From contig NC_068937.1 in assembly GCF_016801865.2 (NCBI RefSeq), positions 66,755,665 through 66,819,664 on the forward strand: 64,000 bases of DNA, written 5' to 3'. The DNA is from Culex pipiens pallens (lineage: Eukaryota; Arthropoda; Insecta; Diptera; Culicidae). The position numbers were made by a program, and so were the translations under genes. Positions 10,945-20,706 of this stretch are shown in pieces; the first letter of the stretch is position 1, and every line of letters starts with the position of its first letter. Under the pieces are notes generated by a model. That model saw nothing but the letters and a program-made list of their open reading frames with translations. It had not been told where the DNA came from and made no database searches.

Positions 10945-11476
10945 TTTCCTTATCTTTTCTGAGCCTTACTGTCTGTAAACATTTCAACGATTTCAACTGT
11001 CAAAATGAGCATTCGAAAATTCCGTAACCTGTCTTCAAATTACTCAGGAGTAAAATTGAGTAACTTTGAGTAAGATTGAGTAACATTGAAAAATTGAGTC
11101 ACTCAGTTACTCACTGTCCTACCCCTTGTTCTGAAATCCTTTTATGGATACAAGCCAGATTCAGTTCCTGCACATGAAAGCGATAAGATATGTAGTTATA
11201 TATCCCTGGAATATAAATTCACAATTTGGCGGAAGGCAACGTGAAATAAAAAAAATAGATTAAAATTAAATATATGAAATAATTTATAAAAAAAATTTTA
11301 AATCCTTCTGAGATACGAATCTGAGTCAGTTCCTGCACATGAAAGCCATGTTTACTTTTTCAAAACAACCAATGCGCTATGGGTTTCAAACGTACATAGG
11401 ACCTTTTGAAAAAGTAAGCGAGAAATATCCTAGAAACATTTACATTTACTTCCCCGTTCGACGGAAGGCGAGTCGT

Positions 11477-11550
11477 GGTACCTTCTGGGATCGAACCCAG
11501 GCAGACTTTGTGAGAGGCATCCATGCATACCCCTACACCACGGGTACCGC
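11477..11550 (-). repeat. tRNA-like SINE head
   Basis: On the minus strand a 74-nt block has a tRNA-like A-box region (GTGGTGTAGGGGTATGC) and B box (GGGTTCGATCCCAG) with self-pairing GGTACC acceptor ends and a CTCACAA anticodon-like loop. It is followed by GAACGGGGAAGTAAATG, similar to the body of other SINEs in this window. I call it a tRNA-derived SINE fragment, not a functional tRNA. Confidence 0.55.
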
Positions 11551-11559
11551 AATTTAAAA

Positions 11560-12064
11560 AAAAAACCTTCTGGGATGGGAGTCTGATTCAGTTCAAGGTT
11601 CCTGGTCCTGTTAGTGGTCAGAACTTGTTGTTTTATATTCCAAAAATATTTATTGTCGCCGCGGCACTAAACCGAATTGAGCGAGTTTAACTCTCGCGAC
11701 GATTTTCTGTCGCGAAATATCTGTCAAGCATTGGGACAATTATGTTTAATTCGTGATTAAAATCTTATGTTCCGGTACATTAGGAGTTCAAACTAGCATC
11801 TGAATTGTTAAGGTTAAGTCATGTGATGATTTTGAGTTTGTTCCCAGCTTTAGGAGGAGACACAGAATATCAAGAGTTTTGGTCACAATCTTGGGCTGGG
11901 TTGATATCCGGCCTCAACAAAATTACCGAGTGACCGTCAATCTGGTCCGTTAGTACCGTCACGAGTTGATCCGGTTGCTGATTTGATGGGCTCATAAAAA
12001 TATAAAATTTGGATTGACCTTTTGAAACCCGAACTCGCCGTCATCAGCCTTTTTAGGCTGTACT
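11560..12064. other. No gene recognised
   Basis: Unique-looking AT-rich sequence with a short inverted motif around 11700 (CTCGCGACGATTTTCTGTCGCG). Nothing coding is supported. Confidence 0.4.
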
Positions 12065-12477
12065 TCATGGAGCAATTCTCTACGAAATCGGTATTTTTTC
12101 TTCAATTTTAATTTTTGTATTTTTTAATACGTCTGAAACTTTTTTGGTGCCTTCGGTATGCCCAAAGAAGCCATTTTGCATCATTAGTTTGTCCGGGTGT
12201 ATCCCATTTGGCATAAAGCCATTTGGCATAATGCCGTTTGGCATAACGCCGTTTGGCATAATGCCGTTTGGCATAATGGACGTTTGGCATAACGGTCATT
12301 TGGCATAATGGCCATTTGGCATAATGGTCATTTGGCATAATGATATTAAATTTTCAAAATTATTTCAATTCCATATACTGGGATCAATCGGGACTATACA
12401 CTTTGAATGAGGACAGCAGTTTTTAGTACATTTTATAGCTTGACATTTAAAAAACAATGCACTTTTTTGAATGTTAC

Positions 12478-12683
12478 ATAATTTATAACACCATCGCTAA
12501 AAATTTCAACTTTTTATTCTAGCTCTTCTGGCAGCTTGCTTGCCCACTGAGAATTTTGGTTCGAGCCTCGAAGCGATCTGGTTCGAGATCGATCCTGAAT
12601 CTTTTCTGCAGTAGCAGCAAGTGCTGCCAGAAGAGCTTAAAGAGTTGAAGTTTTCAGCGGTGGTGTTATAAATTCTGTAACAT
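12478..12683. repeat. Small foldback inside the FB-like element
   Basis: Inverted arms: ATAATTTATAACACCATCGC ... AGCTCTTCTGGCAGC pair with GCTGCCAGAAGAGCTT ... GGTGGTGTTATAAATT. The spacer is about 70 bp. Probably a nested MITE; no clean target duplication was found. Confidence 0.7.
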
Positions 12684-12959
12684 TATTAATATTTGACGAA
12701 TCTTTTCGCACTCTTCGGCAAAGTTGTTCCCTGGAACACGAACTATGAGCTCTTGAGGTTGATGAAAAATCCAAAAATCATTAAAGGACTCAAAACTCAG
12801 AACCAGAACGCACCGATTATACGGGTTTAAATCCCATTTAAATTTCAAGCGCCAGATCCTGTCATAATCAATCAAGCTCATATTTGGGATTCGGGCAGTA
12901 CATCCAGGAGATCATGCCCTGAGATGCCCGCAAAATTCACCCATTTTGTAACATCCTAC

Positions 12960-14860
12960 TAACATATACTCATTTATATTACAGGGTGAATATAAGTTAG
13001 GAAAAAAAATATCAAAAATAGATTTAGAAACTAGTTTTTCTACGATTTTATCAGCAAGTAGTGCTACTTCCATTCAAATATGCACAAAAGTGAGATTTGT
13101 ATTTGAAATGTAAAGCATTCCACTTTGTCATTTACGTAGGAACATATTAATTCACCGTCTTCAGCTTTGGATCTAACCCAAAAAAGCTGCGGATATTTTT
13201 TTTCTGATCTCTCAACTGTTGACTCAAGGTTTATATATAAGAAAGGGACACTTTCTAGACGTGTGACAACTGTTGAAAAAAGTTTAATTTTCCTTCTAAA
13301 GTTGAATTTTCTTCATTAAACAGGGGATGATGCGCTTCAGCTGTGGTCACAACTCAAGTTTTCCCTTCTTTAAAAGTATTCACCTATATCAGCAGTCAAA
13401 GAGTTTTCCCTTCTTTAAAGAAGGAAAAAATCAACTTGTATCAGGAGTCAAGAGAGTTTTCCCTTCTTTAAAGAAGGGAAAATTCAACTCATGTTAGTAG
13501 TTATCTCAAGTCAAAGAAAGTTCACTTCTTTAAAGAAAGGTAAATTCAACTTGTGTCAGCAGTTATCACAAGTCAAGAGAATTTTCCCTTCTTGATTAGA
13601 GAGAAAATTCAAACATATAGGGATAATTCAACTCGTGTTAGTAGTGATCACAAGTAAAGAAAATTTTCCATTATTCAAAGAAAGGAAAAAAACTCACTGA
13701 CTTGTGTTAGTAGTCATCACAAGTCAGTGCGTTTTTTTCCCTTCTTTAAATAATGGACTCTTTACTTGTGATAACTACTAACACGAGTTGAGTTATCCCT
13801 ATGTGTTTGAATTTTCTCTCCATTAAAGAAGGGAAAATTCTCTTAACTTGTGATAATTGCTGACACAAGTTGAATTCACCTTTCTTCTTTATAGAAGTGA
13901 AAACTTTCTTTGACTTGAGATAACTACGAACATGAGCTGAATTTTCCCTTCTTTAAAGAAGGGAAAACTCTTTAACTGCTGATATAGGTTAATATTTTTA
14001 AAAACGTCTTTACATCCCTTTAAAAGAATTCTATTCATTAGGGAAGTCAGACATTACTGTAAACATAAAATGAATTTAATAAACAGACAGACATTACTGT
14101 TAACATAAAATGAATTTAATAAAACATTATTATTATTAAAAAAAAAGAAGGGAAAACTCGCTTGAGTTGTGACCACAGCTGAAGCGTATTTTCCCCTGTT
14201 TAATGAAGAAAATTCAACTTTAGAAGAAAAATTCAACTTTTTCAGCAAACATAAAAAAATGGTGACAGGTTTTATGTCAAAAAAATGATTAATTTTACAT
14301 CAGAAATTGGTGAATATTCATCAGTTTCTGATGAATATTTACAGGTTCACATTTTTACACATTTACAAAAGTAATATTATCTACTCAAAAAAGAGATAAT
14401 ATTCCTAACTAACCAAATTTTCAACCTTCCAAAATTCAATTTTTTGTTCTGTGCAGTTGTCGCTAGTCTAGAAAGTGTCCCTTTCTTCAGAGAAAATATT
14501 AACCTTGAATCAGCAGTTGAGAGTTCAGAAATGACCCGCTGCTTTTTTGGGATATATCCAAAGCCATTCCTCCTTTAAAGAAAGGAAAATACAAAATAAA
14601 AAAAAGTAAATTCTACTTGTAAGACAAAGTTAAAGAGCATTACAATTCCAGATTAAATTTTCAAAAGGTCATTACTACATAGGTAACCTATAGCACATAG
14701 GTTGTTTTGGATATTTACTCTTGAATTCAAATGAGAATCTAACTTTTGAGAATTTTCATATAATCTTAGAAAAACTAGTTTTTAAATCTTGCATATATTT
14801 TCCCTATTTTTTCATACAATCTTTAACCTGAAATAACGATGGATAAATGTCGAATATATT
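12960..14860. repeat. Degenerate internal palindrome with about 65-bp units
   Basis: The left half has repeated TTTTCCCTTCTTTAAAGAAGG blocks next to (A/G)TGTTAGTAGTTATCACAAGT. The right half carries the same in reverse order and orientation, with a turning point near 13730. Outer parts also pair (AACTAGTTTTTCTA near 13035 with TAGAAAAACTAGTT near 14770). The arms are diverged, unlike the termini of the host element. Confidence 0.7.
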
Positions 14861-15526
14861 TGGCTCAATGGCTTAAAATACACAGAAAAAATTATGGTAA
14901 TATTCATCAGGAAATGGTGACAGCTCTTGTGTGAAAAAACGTGTAATCTTACGCTGGGAACAATAGCCAGCAGTTTTCAAATCAAGAAAAAAAATCTTTA
15001 AGAAAGAAAAAATCAGCTTTCGCCGGCAGTTATCAATCCTAATATGGTCTTCTTAAAACAATTCCAATGTTAACTTTATTTTGAAATTATAACATCATTA
15101 TGCCAAATGACCATTATGCCAAATGGCAGTTATGCCAAATGACCGTTATGCCAAACGTCCATTATGCCAAACGGCATTATGCCAAACGGCGTTATGCCAA
15201 ACGGCATTATGCCAAATGGCTTTATGCCAAATGGGATACACCCAGTTTGTCCATATAATTTTCCATACAAATTTGGCAGCTGTCCATACAAAAATGATGC
15301 ATGAAAATTCAAAAATCTGTATCTTTTGAAGGAATTTTTTGATCGATTTGGTGTCTTCGGCAAAGTTGTAGGTATGGTTACGAACTACGCAGGAAAAAAA
15401 ATGATACACGGTAAAAAAAAATTCGGTGATTTTTTATTTAACTTTTTATCACTAAAACTTGATTTACAAAAAAACACTATTTTTGATTTTTTTTATTTTT
15501 TGATATGTTTTAGAGGACATAAAATG

Positions 15527-16135
15527 TTAGGAGCGGCTGTGGCTGAATGGTTACGGTGTTCGCTTTGTAAGCGAATGGTTCTGGGTTCGATTCCCATCTG
15601 CTCCCATCGAGAAAGTTAAGGACATAGAAATACTTGAAATGCTGAATATGAACGAAAAATCAAAGTTGCTTGTGGCGGGGTTCGAACCCCCGTCCTTTGG
15701 ATTGGTAAGCAAAAATGCTAACCACTAGGCCATGGCGACTTGGTGAGCCTAGACTGGAATTAGGAATACTGTTACAACCAACCCGCAACGCCTTTCGAGG
15801 TGTATCCTAGGGTTCTACCTCTCCTACTAACATTGAGTCCAAAACCTCCCTAAAAACATCTATACCACTAAGGTGACGTAGGGGTCCCTGCGCACTTTAG
15901 ATAGGTGTTTACTAACGATCCTCCCCTTCCCTGAGGATAGCTTGGACCCGGCCTGGACCCCCTTATGCCCTGGGTAGTATTACACACTCATCAAAAGATG
16001 AAGACATGGTATCTCCCGTGTTGGATTATTGTTCCGGATGAGGGTCTAACACAACCAGACCAAATAGTGGGATAAGCGTTGTGGAGCCTTCCGGTGGTGG
16101 GGCGTCCTCCAAATGCTAATGCTAATGCTAATGTA
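15527..16135 (+). mobile_element. tRNA-derived SINE, about 609 bp, with 17-bp target duplication
   Basis: An exact 17-bp duplication (TTAGAGGACATAAAATG at 15510-15526 and 16136-16152) flanks the insertion. The 5' part is tRNA-like (GGAGCGG acceptor, TGGCTGAATGGTTACGG A box, GGTTCGATTCC B box, TGT-type anticodon loop), and the 3' end is a short AATGCT repeat tail. A second tRNA-like block in the opposite orientation (15669-15745) lies inside, so it is composite. The same head occurs at 19125-19199 on the minus strand. Inserted into the left arm of the outer foldback. Confidence 0.85.
15669..15745 (-). repeat. Second tRNA-like block inside the SINE
   Basis: On the minus strand it reads GTCGCCATGGCCTAGTGG... 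with B box GGGGTTCGAACCCC and an ACC-type loop. It looks like a tRNA promoter in reverse orientation inside the 15527 SINE. The acceptor stem is poorly paired, so a functional tRNA is unlikely. Confidence 0.5.
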
Positions 16136-17143
16136 TTAGAGGACATAAAATGCCAACTTTTCAGAAATTTCCAGGTTGTGCAAAAAATCATTGACCGAGT
16201 TATGAATTTTTTAAATTAATACCGATTTTTTCAAAAAATCGAAATTTTGGTCGCAAAAATTTTTCAGCTTGATTTTTCGATGTAAAATCAAATTTGCAAT
16301 CAAAAAGTACTTTAGTGAAATTTTGATAAAGTGCACCGTTTTCAAGTTATAGCCATTTTTAGGTGACTTTTTTTTAAAATAGTCGTAGTTTTTCATTTTT
16401 TAAAATTAGTGCACATGTTTGCCCACTTTTGAAAAAAATATTTTTGAAAAGCTGAGAAAATTCTCTATATTTTGCTTCTCCGGACTTTGTTGGTACGACT
16501 TTTAGTTGCTGATATATTGACGTGCAAAGGTTTAAAAATAGGAAAATTGATGTTTTCTAAGTCTCACCCAAACAGCCCACAATGTTTCAATGTCGATATC
16601 TCAGCAACTAATGGTCCGATATTCAATGTTAAAATATGAAACATTTGTGAAATTTTCCGATCTTTTCGAAAACAATATTTTCAAAATTTTCAAATCAAGA
16701 CTAACATTTCAAAAGGGCAAAACATTCAATATTACGCCCTTTTAAAATGTTAGTCTTGATTTGAAAGTTTAGAAAATATTGTTTTCGAAAAGATCGAAAA
16801 TTTCACAAATGTTTCATATTTTAACATTGAATATCGGACCATTAGTTGGTGAGATATCGACATTGAAACATTGTGGGCTGTTTGGGTGAGACTTAGAAAA
16901 CATCAATTTTCCTTTTTTTAAACCTTTGCACGTCAATATCTCACCAACTAAAAGTAGTACCAACAAAGTCCGGAGAAGCAAAATATAGAGAATTTTCTCA
17001 GCTTTTCAAAAATATTTTTTTCAAAAGTGGGTAAACATGTGCACTAATTTTAAAAAATGAAAAACTACGACTATTTTCAAAAAGTCACCTAAAAATGGCT
17101 ATAACTTGAAAACGGTGCACTTTATCAAAATTTCACTGAAGTA

Positions 17144-17787
17144 CACTCATCCCTCATATTCGGAACAGTTTACAGATCGGCCAATGTTCAACAAATCATA
17201 TAAAATCGATAATTGAACATAATGAATTGCTTTAAACTTCATGAGAAAGCTTTTCTTGCTATCTTTCGATTGATGTATAGACCGGCTGTACATTTTTACG
17301 TTTTATATCAAGTTTTCAAAGAAAAACATTGGCCCTTGAAATCCACAAATTCGGAACACTTTTTTCTTACGATGTAAACAAACTTTTTATTCTCTCCAGG
17401 AGTACGTATTTTTTACAAAATAATGACTTCGCACTCCGAAACCAATAAAACTCATGCTTAATAATGTTTTATAAATGATCTGATAACTTTTTTGTGAAAA
17501 TATCAGTTAAATACAGGTGTTCCATAATTGTGGGAGGCACAATAACATCCCACGATAATGGAACAGGCAATTTGGAGGCAGTGTTTTGCTGATCTGGATA
17601 AAATAGTCTTGAAATGAAGTTTTTTGTTCAAAAAGTACTACTTTTACTAGTGAAATAGCAAGAAAATGTCCAAATAAAGGCCTTAAAAATAGCAGGGTCG
17701 GCAGAAAATTTGCATTTTGCATTCTATTGACAAATTACCACAAAAGTGTTCCGAATTTGTGGGTGTTCCGAATATGTGGGATGACTG
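17144..17787. mobile_element. mariner-like TA-MITE, 644 bp
   Basis: Ends are CACTCATCCCTCATATTCGG at the left and the complement of CAGTCATCCCACATATTCGG at the right, flanked by TA (17142-17143 and 17788-17789). TA duplication fits Tc1/mariner-type insertion. A close relative lies at 53151-54005. Non-coding. Inserted in the right arm of the outer foldback. Confidence 0.85.
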
Positions 17788-18696
17788 TACTTTTTGATTG
17801 CAAATTTGATTTTACATCGAAAAATGAAGTTAAAAAATTTTTGCGACCAAAATTTCGATTTTTTGAAAAAAATGGTATTGATTAAAAAATTCATAACTCG
17901 GTCAATGATTTTTTGCACAACCTGGAAATTTCTGAAAAGTTGGAATTTTATGTCCTCTAAAACATATCAAAAAACAAAAATAATTAAAAATAGTGTTTTT
18001 TTTGAAAATCAAGTTTTAGTGATAAAAAGTTAAATAAAAAAATCACCAAATTTTTTTTACCGTGTATCATTTTTTTTTCCAGTGTAGTCCGTATCCATAC
18101 CTACAACTTTGCCGAAGACACCAAATCGATCAAAAATTCCTTCAAAAGATACAGATTTTTGAATTTTCATACATCATTTTTGTATGGACCGCTGCCAACT
18201 TTGTATGGAACATTATATGGACAAACTAATGATGCAAAATGGCTTCTTTGGGCATACCGAAGGCACCAAAAAAGTTTCAGTCGGATAAAAAAATACATTA
18301 AAAATCGAATTACCGAAATCCTAGAGAACTGCTCCATGGAATTATCCATCAAATTCACGCCCATAAAGCGAATCCCGGCAGAATTTTGAGGTCGGTTCCT
18401 TGATCCTTTTTGGTTGCGGCGCTAGTCTCTTCGCAACTCCACTCGCGACATTGCAGTTTGGTACCGCGGCGAAATTTTGTTTTGGTTTTGAATGTGACAT
18501 TTGAGATACACTCAGAAAAGAAACAACACAAAATTGCTTCGCAAGATGAAACACACTCGCGCTGTTATTTCGATTTATTTCCGAAATCACAATATTAAAC
18601 GAATAAAGTCATGTTGATTTTTTAAATTCTATAAATCAACTAAAATTAATTTATTAAAATATATTATTTATTGAAATATATCATTGTGAAAATACC

Positions 18697-18780
18697 TTCT
18701 GGAATGAAAGTCTGAATCAGTTCCTTTTCATGTTAGTAATCAGAATTTGTTGTTCTATTACCCAAAGGAAAACATTTATA
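18697..18780 (+). repeat. Copy of the CTTCTGG...GAGTCTGA dispersed repeat
   Basis: Carries TACCTTCTGGAATGAAAGTC then TGAATCAGTTCC and an AGAATTTGTTGTTCTATT phrase, matching blocks at 9003-11640. Non-coding. Confidence 0.6.
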
Positions 18781-18796
18781 GATCCTTAGAAACTCA

Positions 18797-19199
18797 ATCA
18801 ATCAAACCATCCACATTAACGACCCCCGGGTCTTTTGTGGTCTCTATTGCAAGTTTCTGCTCGAACCTAGGAGTCCGAAGGCTTGAATGGGGAGAGCACC
18901 CAAACCTCTTTCTACTCCAAGGAACCTTCCACCCCAGTGTTTGAACTGACGACCTTCGGATTGCGGATTGTCCAACCGCCGCCAGCGATTCCACCGGAGT
19001 AGGCTTGGTTTGGTGTGTTGTTTGTACTTATGGCATGGAGACGACTCCTACACCTGGAATGACTTAACGGCCTAACAACCAAGGCCGGGACCGACATTTT
19101 ACTTCCTCATCCGATGGAAGGTTGCAGCAGATGGGAATCGAACCCAGAATCATCCGCTTACAAAGCGGACAGCGTAACCATGCGGCCACGCACTGCCAC
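18797..19199 (-). mobile_element. tRNA-derived SINE, 403 bp, with 11-bp target duplication
   Basis: Flanked by TTAGAAACTCA (18786-18796 and 19200-19210). Read on the minus strand, the head is tRNA-like (GTGGCCGCATGGTTACGC A box, GGTTCGATTCCC B box). The body includes GAAGTAAAATGTCGGTCCCG, a second GGTCGTCAGTTCAAACA box and a TTGAT-rich tail. The body phrase is shared with the SINE at 53722, so they are one superfamily with different heads. Confidence 0.85.
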
Positions 19200-19222
19200 T
19201 TAGAAACTCAGCATGTTTAAAA

Positions 19223-20130
19223 CAGGGGTGCTCAAAGTTTTTGGAGGCCGGGCTAAATTTGGAGCTCAAATGCGCTTGCGGGCCAAATTTACAAAAAAAA
19301 GGTTATTGAAAAAAATTAAATTACATTATTTTAATTTAAAAGATTAAAAAAAAAAGCAAAGCAATCCACTTTAACGACCCCGGGTCTTTTGTGGGCTCTG
19401 TTGCAAGTTTCTACTCATTTCTAGGCGTCCGAAGGTTATGTGTGGTGAGTCACTCAAAACCTCTTTTACGGAAAAAGATTTAATTTATTTAAAAAAAAAT
19501 CAATTCAAAATAATAGAAACCACAAAATAACGTTTTTCTATCGGTTTCGTTGATTTTATTGTTTCAGGTATTCGAAAAAAAAACTTTTTAGTTGAATTTA
19601 GTTGAAACAAAGTTTTGTGTTTATGTTTCGAAAATGGTGACATTACATGTTGAACAATTCATCTGAAGGCGTAATGTTATCTATTAATTAAGTGTGGCTA
19701 ATGAAAAGTCGTTGAAAGCCAGAATTTCAATGTTTCAATGAAAAAAAAATTAGAAAATGTTTTAAGCTTCCGTATAGTATTTTCAAAATAAATGATTCGA
19801 CAAAAAAAAAACATTTTAGCGAAAAAACATTAAGATAAAATAAGAAAATTCACTAAAATTCATTTTTTTCAATAAACCCAAACATGCTCAAATGAATCTA
19901 AATGCAAAGGATTGCATATTTAATCAATTCCAGCTGATTGCACTCAAATTTCATTTTTTGAAGTTTGGAAGTTTTTTGAAAATATATTTTTGCTCCTGGT
20001 TTTTGAGACAATTTTTCAATAATGGTGGAGGGGTGGGTTGATCGATGAAAGCGTTGTAAAATATTTGCAACAAACTTGATGTCAATCCACCCAGCAGGGC
20101 AATTTGGCGAAATCAAAAATCCAAGTATGC
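19223..20130 (+). mobile_element. hAT-like fragment (CAGGGGTGCTCAAAG end)
   Basis: Begins CAGGGGTGCTCAAAGTTTTT and GGAGGCCGGGC, a typical hAT-type terminus, and shares long stretches with 59220-59840, including AATAATGGTGGAGGGGTGGG near the end. It is longer than that copy because a piece of SINE body (19372-19460, GACCCCGGGTCTTTTGTGGG) sits inside. No opposite terminus or transposase was found; truncated relic. Confidence 0.65.
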
Positions 20131-20159
20131 AGAAGTTATCTACCAAATTGGTACATATG

Positions 20160-20700
20160 TCTACCTCGAAGGATTTTTAGTCTACCTCAATAGTTCAGTA
20201 AGTAGCATTGCCCTGCTGGAAAGATACCAGTTTTCAAGAAAACGACGTCAAATCAATTTCTGAAGTAATACAAAGTAGTCTACCTCCGTTCTACCTAACG
20301 AATCTGCAATCAAATTTTTCCTAAACTTCTTATAAGTAGTACTTCTCTTTATACTTAATTTTCAAAGTACTTTATATATCGACTTTGAGTACGGCATCGT
20401 GTTCCTTGGAAAATTCTAGCCCGATTTGACTTATAAAAGTCCATACTTAAGTTGAAAAATGGCGGTTCTGGAGCAAATTAAAGATTGTTCAAAAATGAGC
20501 TACCATGCGTCTCCATCAAACAGAAGAATTAACCCTAAAGTTCAATATATCTGCAGTTCTGATTATTCCTAGCATGTAGCAAGTGTTTTTGCTGCAAAAT
20601 GATGCCACATAAATATTTTATCACATTCTACCCCATAAAGAAATAAAGATAGCTAATGAATATTTAAAGAACAAACAATGGACATTTTGATAAAATATCA
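20160..20700. other. AT-rich spacer before the satellite
   Basis: No gene. Phrases such as CTACCTC and CCCTGCTGG hint at diverged relatives of the following 184-bp satellite. Confidence 0.4.
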
Positions 20701-20706
20701 AATAAA

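Larger units (their letters stand above)
9432..11128. mobile_element. hAT-type DNA transposon, 1.7 kb, with 8-bp target duplication
   Basis: Ends are inverted: CAAGGGGTAGGACAGTGAGT at the left and its complement at the right, ACTCACTGTCCTACCCCTTG. The element is flanked by an exact 8-bp direct repeat TTCTGAAA (9424-9431 and 11129-11136). Eight-bp duplications and CA(A)GGG-type ends fit the hAT superfamily. Subterminal regions are rich in TGAGTAA/TTACTCA repeats, possible transposase-binding sites. I see no hAT transposase motifs inside, so it is probably non-autonomous. Internal sequence of mixed composition (9650-10950) may be acquired DNA. Confidence 0.85.
8995..11640 (+). repeat. Dispersed repeat with CTTCTGGGATGGGAGTCTGA head
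   Basis: Related blocks start near 9003, 9249, 11138, 11300, 11567 and again at 18697. Each has a (C/T)CTTCTG(G/T)GAT..GAGTCTGATTCAGTT head, followed by an AGTTCTATT-like phrase and an A/T-rich tail. The hAT element at 9432 is inserted into this block. Non-coding; the family is unknown to me. Confidence 0.6.
12195..15243. mobile_element. Foldback (FB)-like element with tandem-repeat termini and 9-bp target duplication
   Basis: Flanked by direct repeats AGTTTGTCC (12186-12194 and 15244-15252). Both ends start GGGTGTATCCCATTTGGCAT and continue as about ten tandem copies of a 14-15 bp unit (CATTTGGCATAATGG, CGTTTGGCATAACG and similar). The order of unit variants is almost the same in the two inverted arms, about 150 bp each. 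Inside lies a second degenerate palindrome (about 12960-14860). Drosophila FB elements also have long termini of short tandem repeats and 9-bp duplications, so this is FB-like by structure. There is no recognisable coding sequence; non-autonomous. Frames here that read as MPNGIMPNG-like are translations of the repeat. Confidence 0.85.
12065..18341. mobile_element. Outer foldback element, interrupted by three later insertions
   Basis: The left end CATGGAGCAATTCTCTACG and the right end (reverse complement) CATGGAGCAGTTCTCTAGG start two long inverted arms. Left arm segments are 12065-12194, 15253-15526 and 16153-16720. Right arm segments are about 16735-17143 and 17790-18341. After removing insertions the arms are about 970 and 960 bp, so the element is nearly one perfect hairpin of about 1.95 kb. 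The centre (16705-16750) contains an inverted pair of AACATTTCAAAAGGGC. No transposase is seen. Insertions: foldback 12195-15243, SINE 15527-16135, TA-MITE 17144-17787. Confidence 0.85.

Noticed and set aside
12080..12338. Frames reading as MPNGIMPNG-type and YAKRHYAK-type repeats, and the reverse at 15123-15409
   Set aside because: They are translations of the CATTTGGCATAATGG terminal units of the foldback element, not proteins.
15531..15605. tRNA-Thr(TGT)-like gene
   Set aside because: The block is inside a 17-bp-duplicated insertion with a repeat tail and has a sister copy at 19125-19199, so it is a SINE head rather than a tRNA gene.
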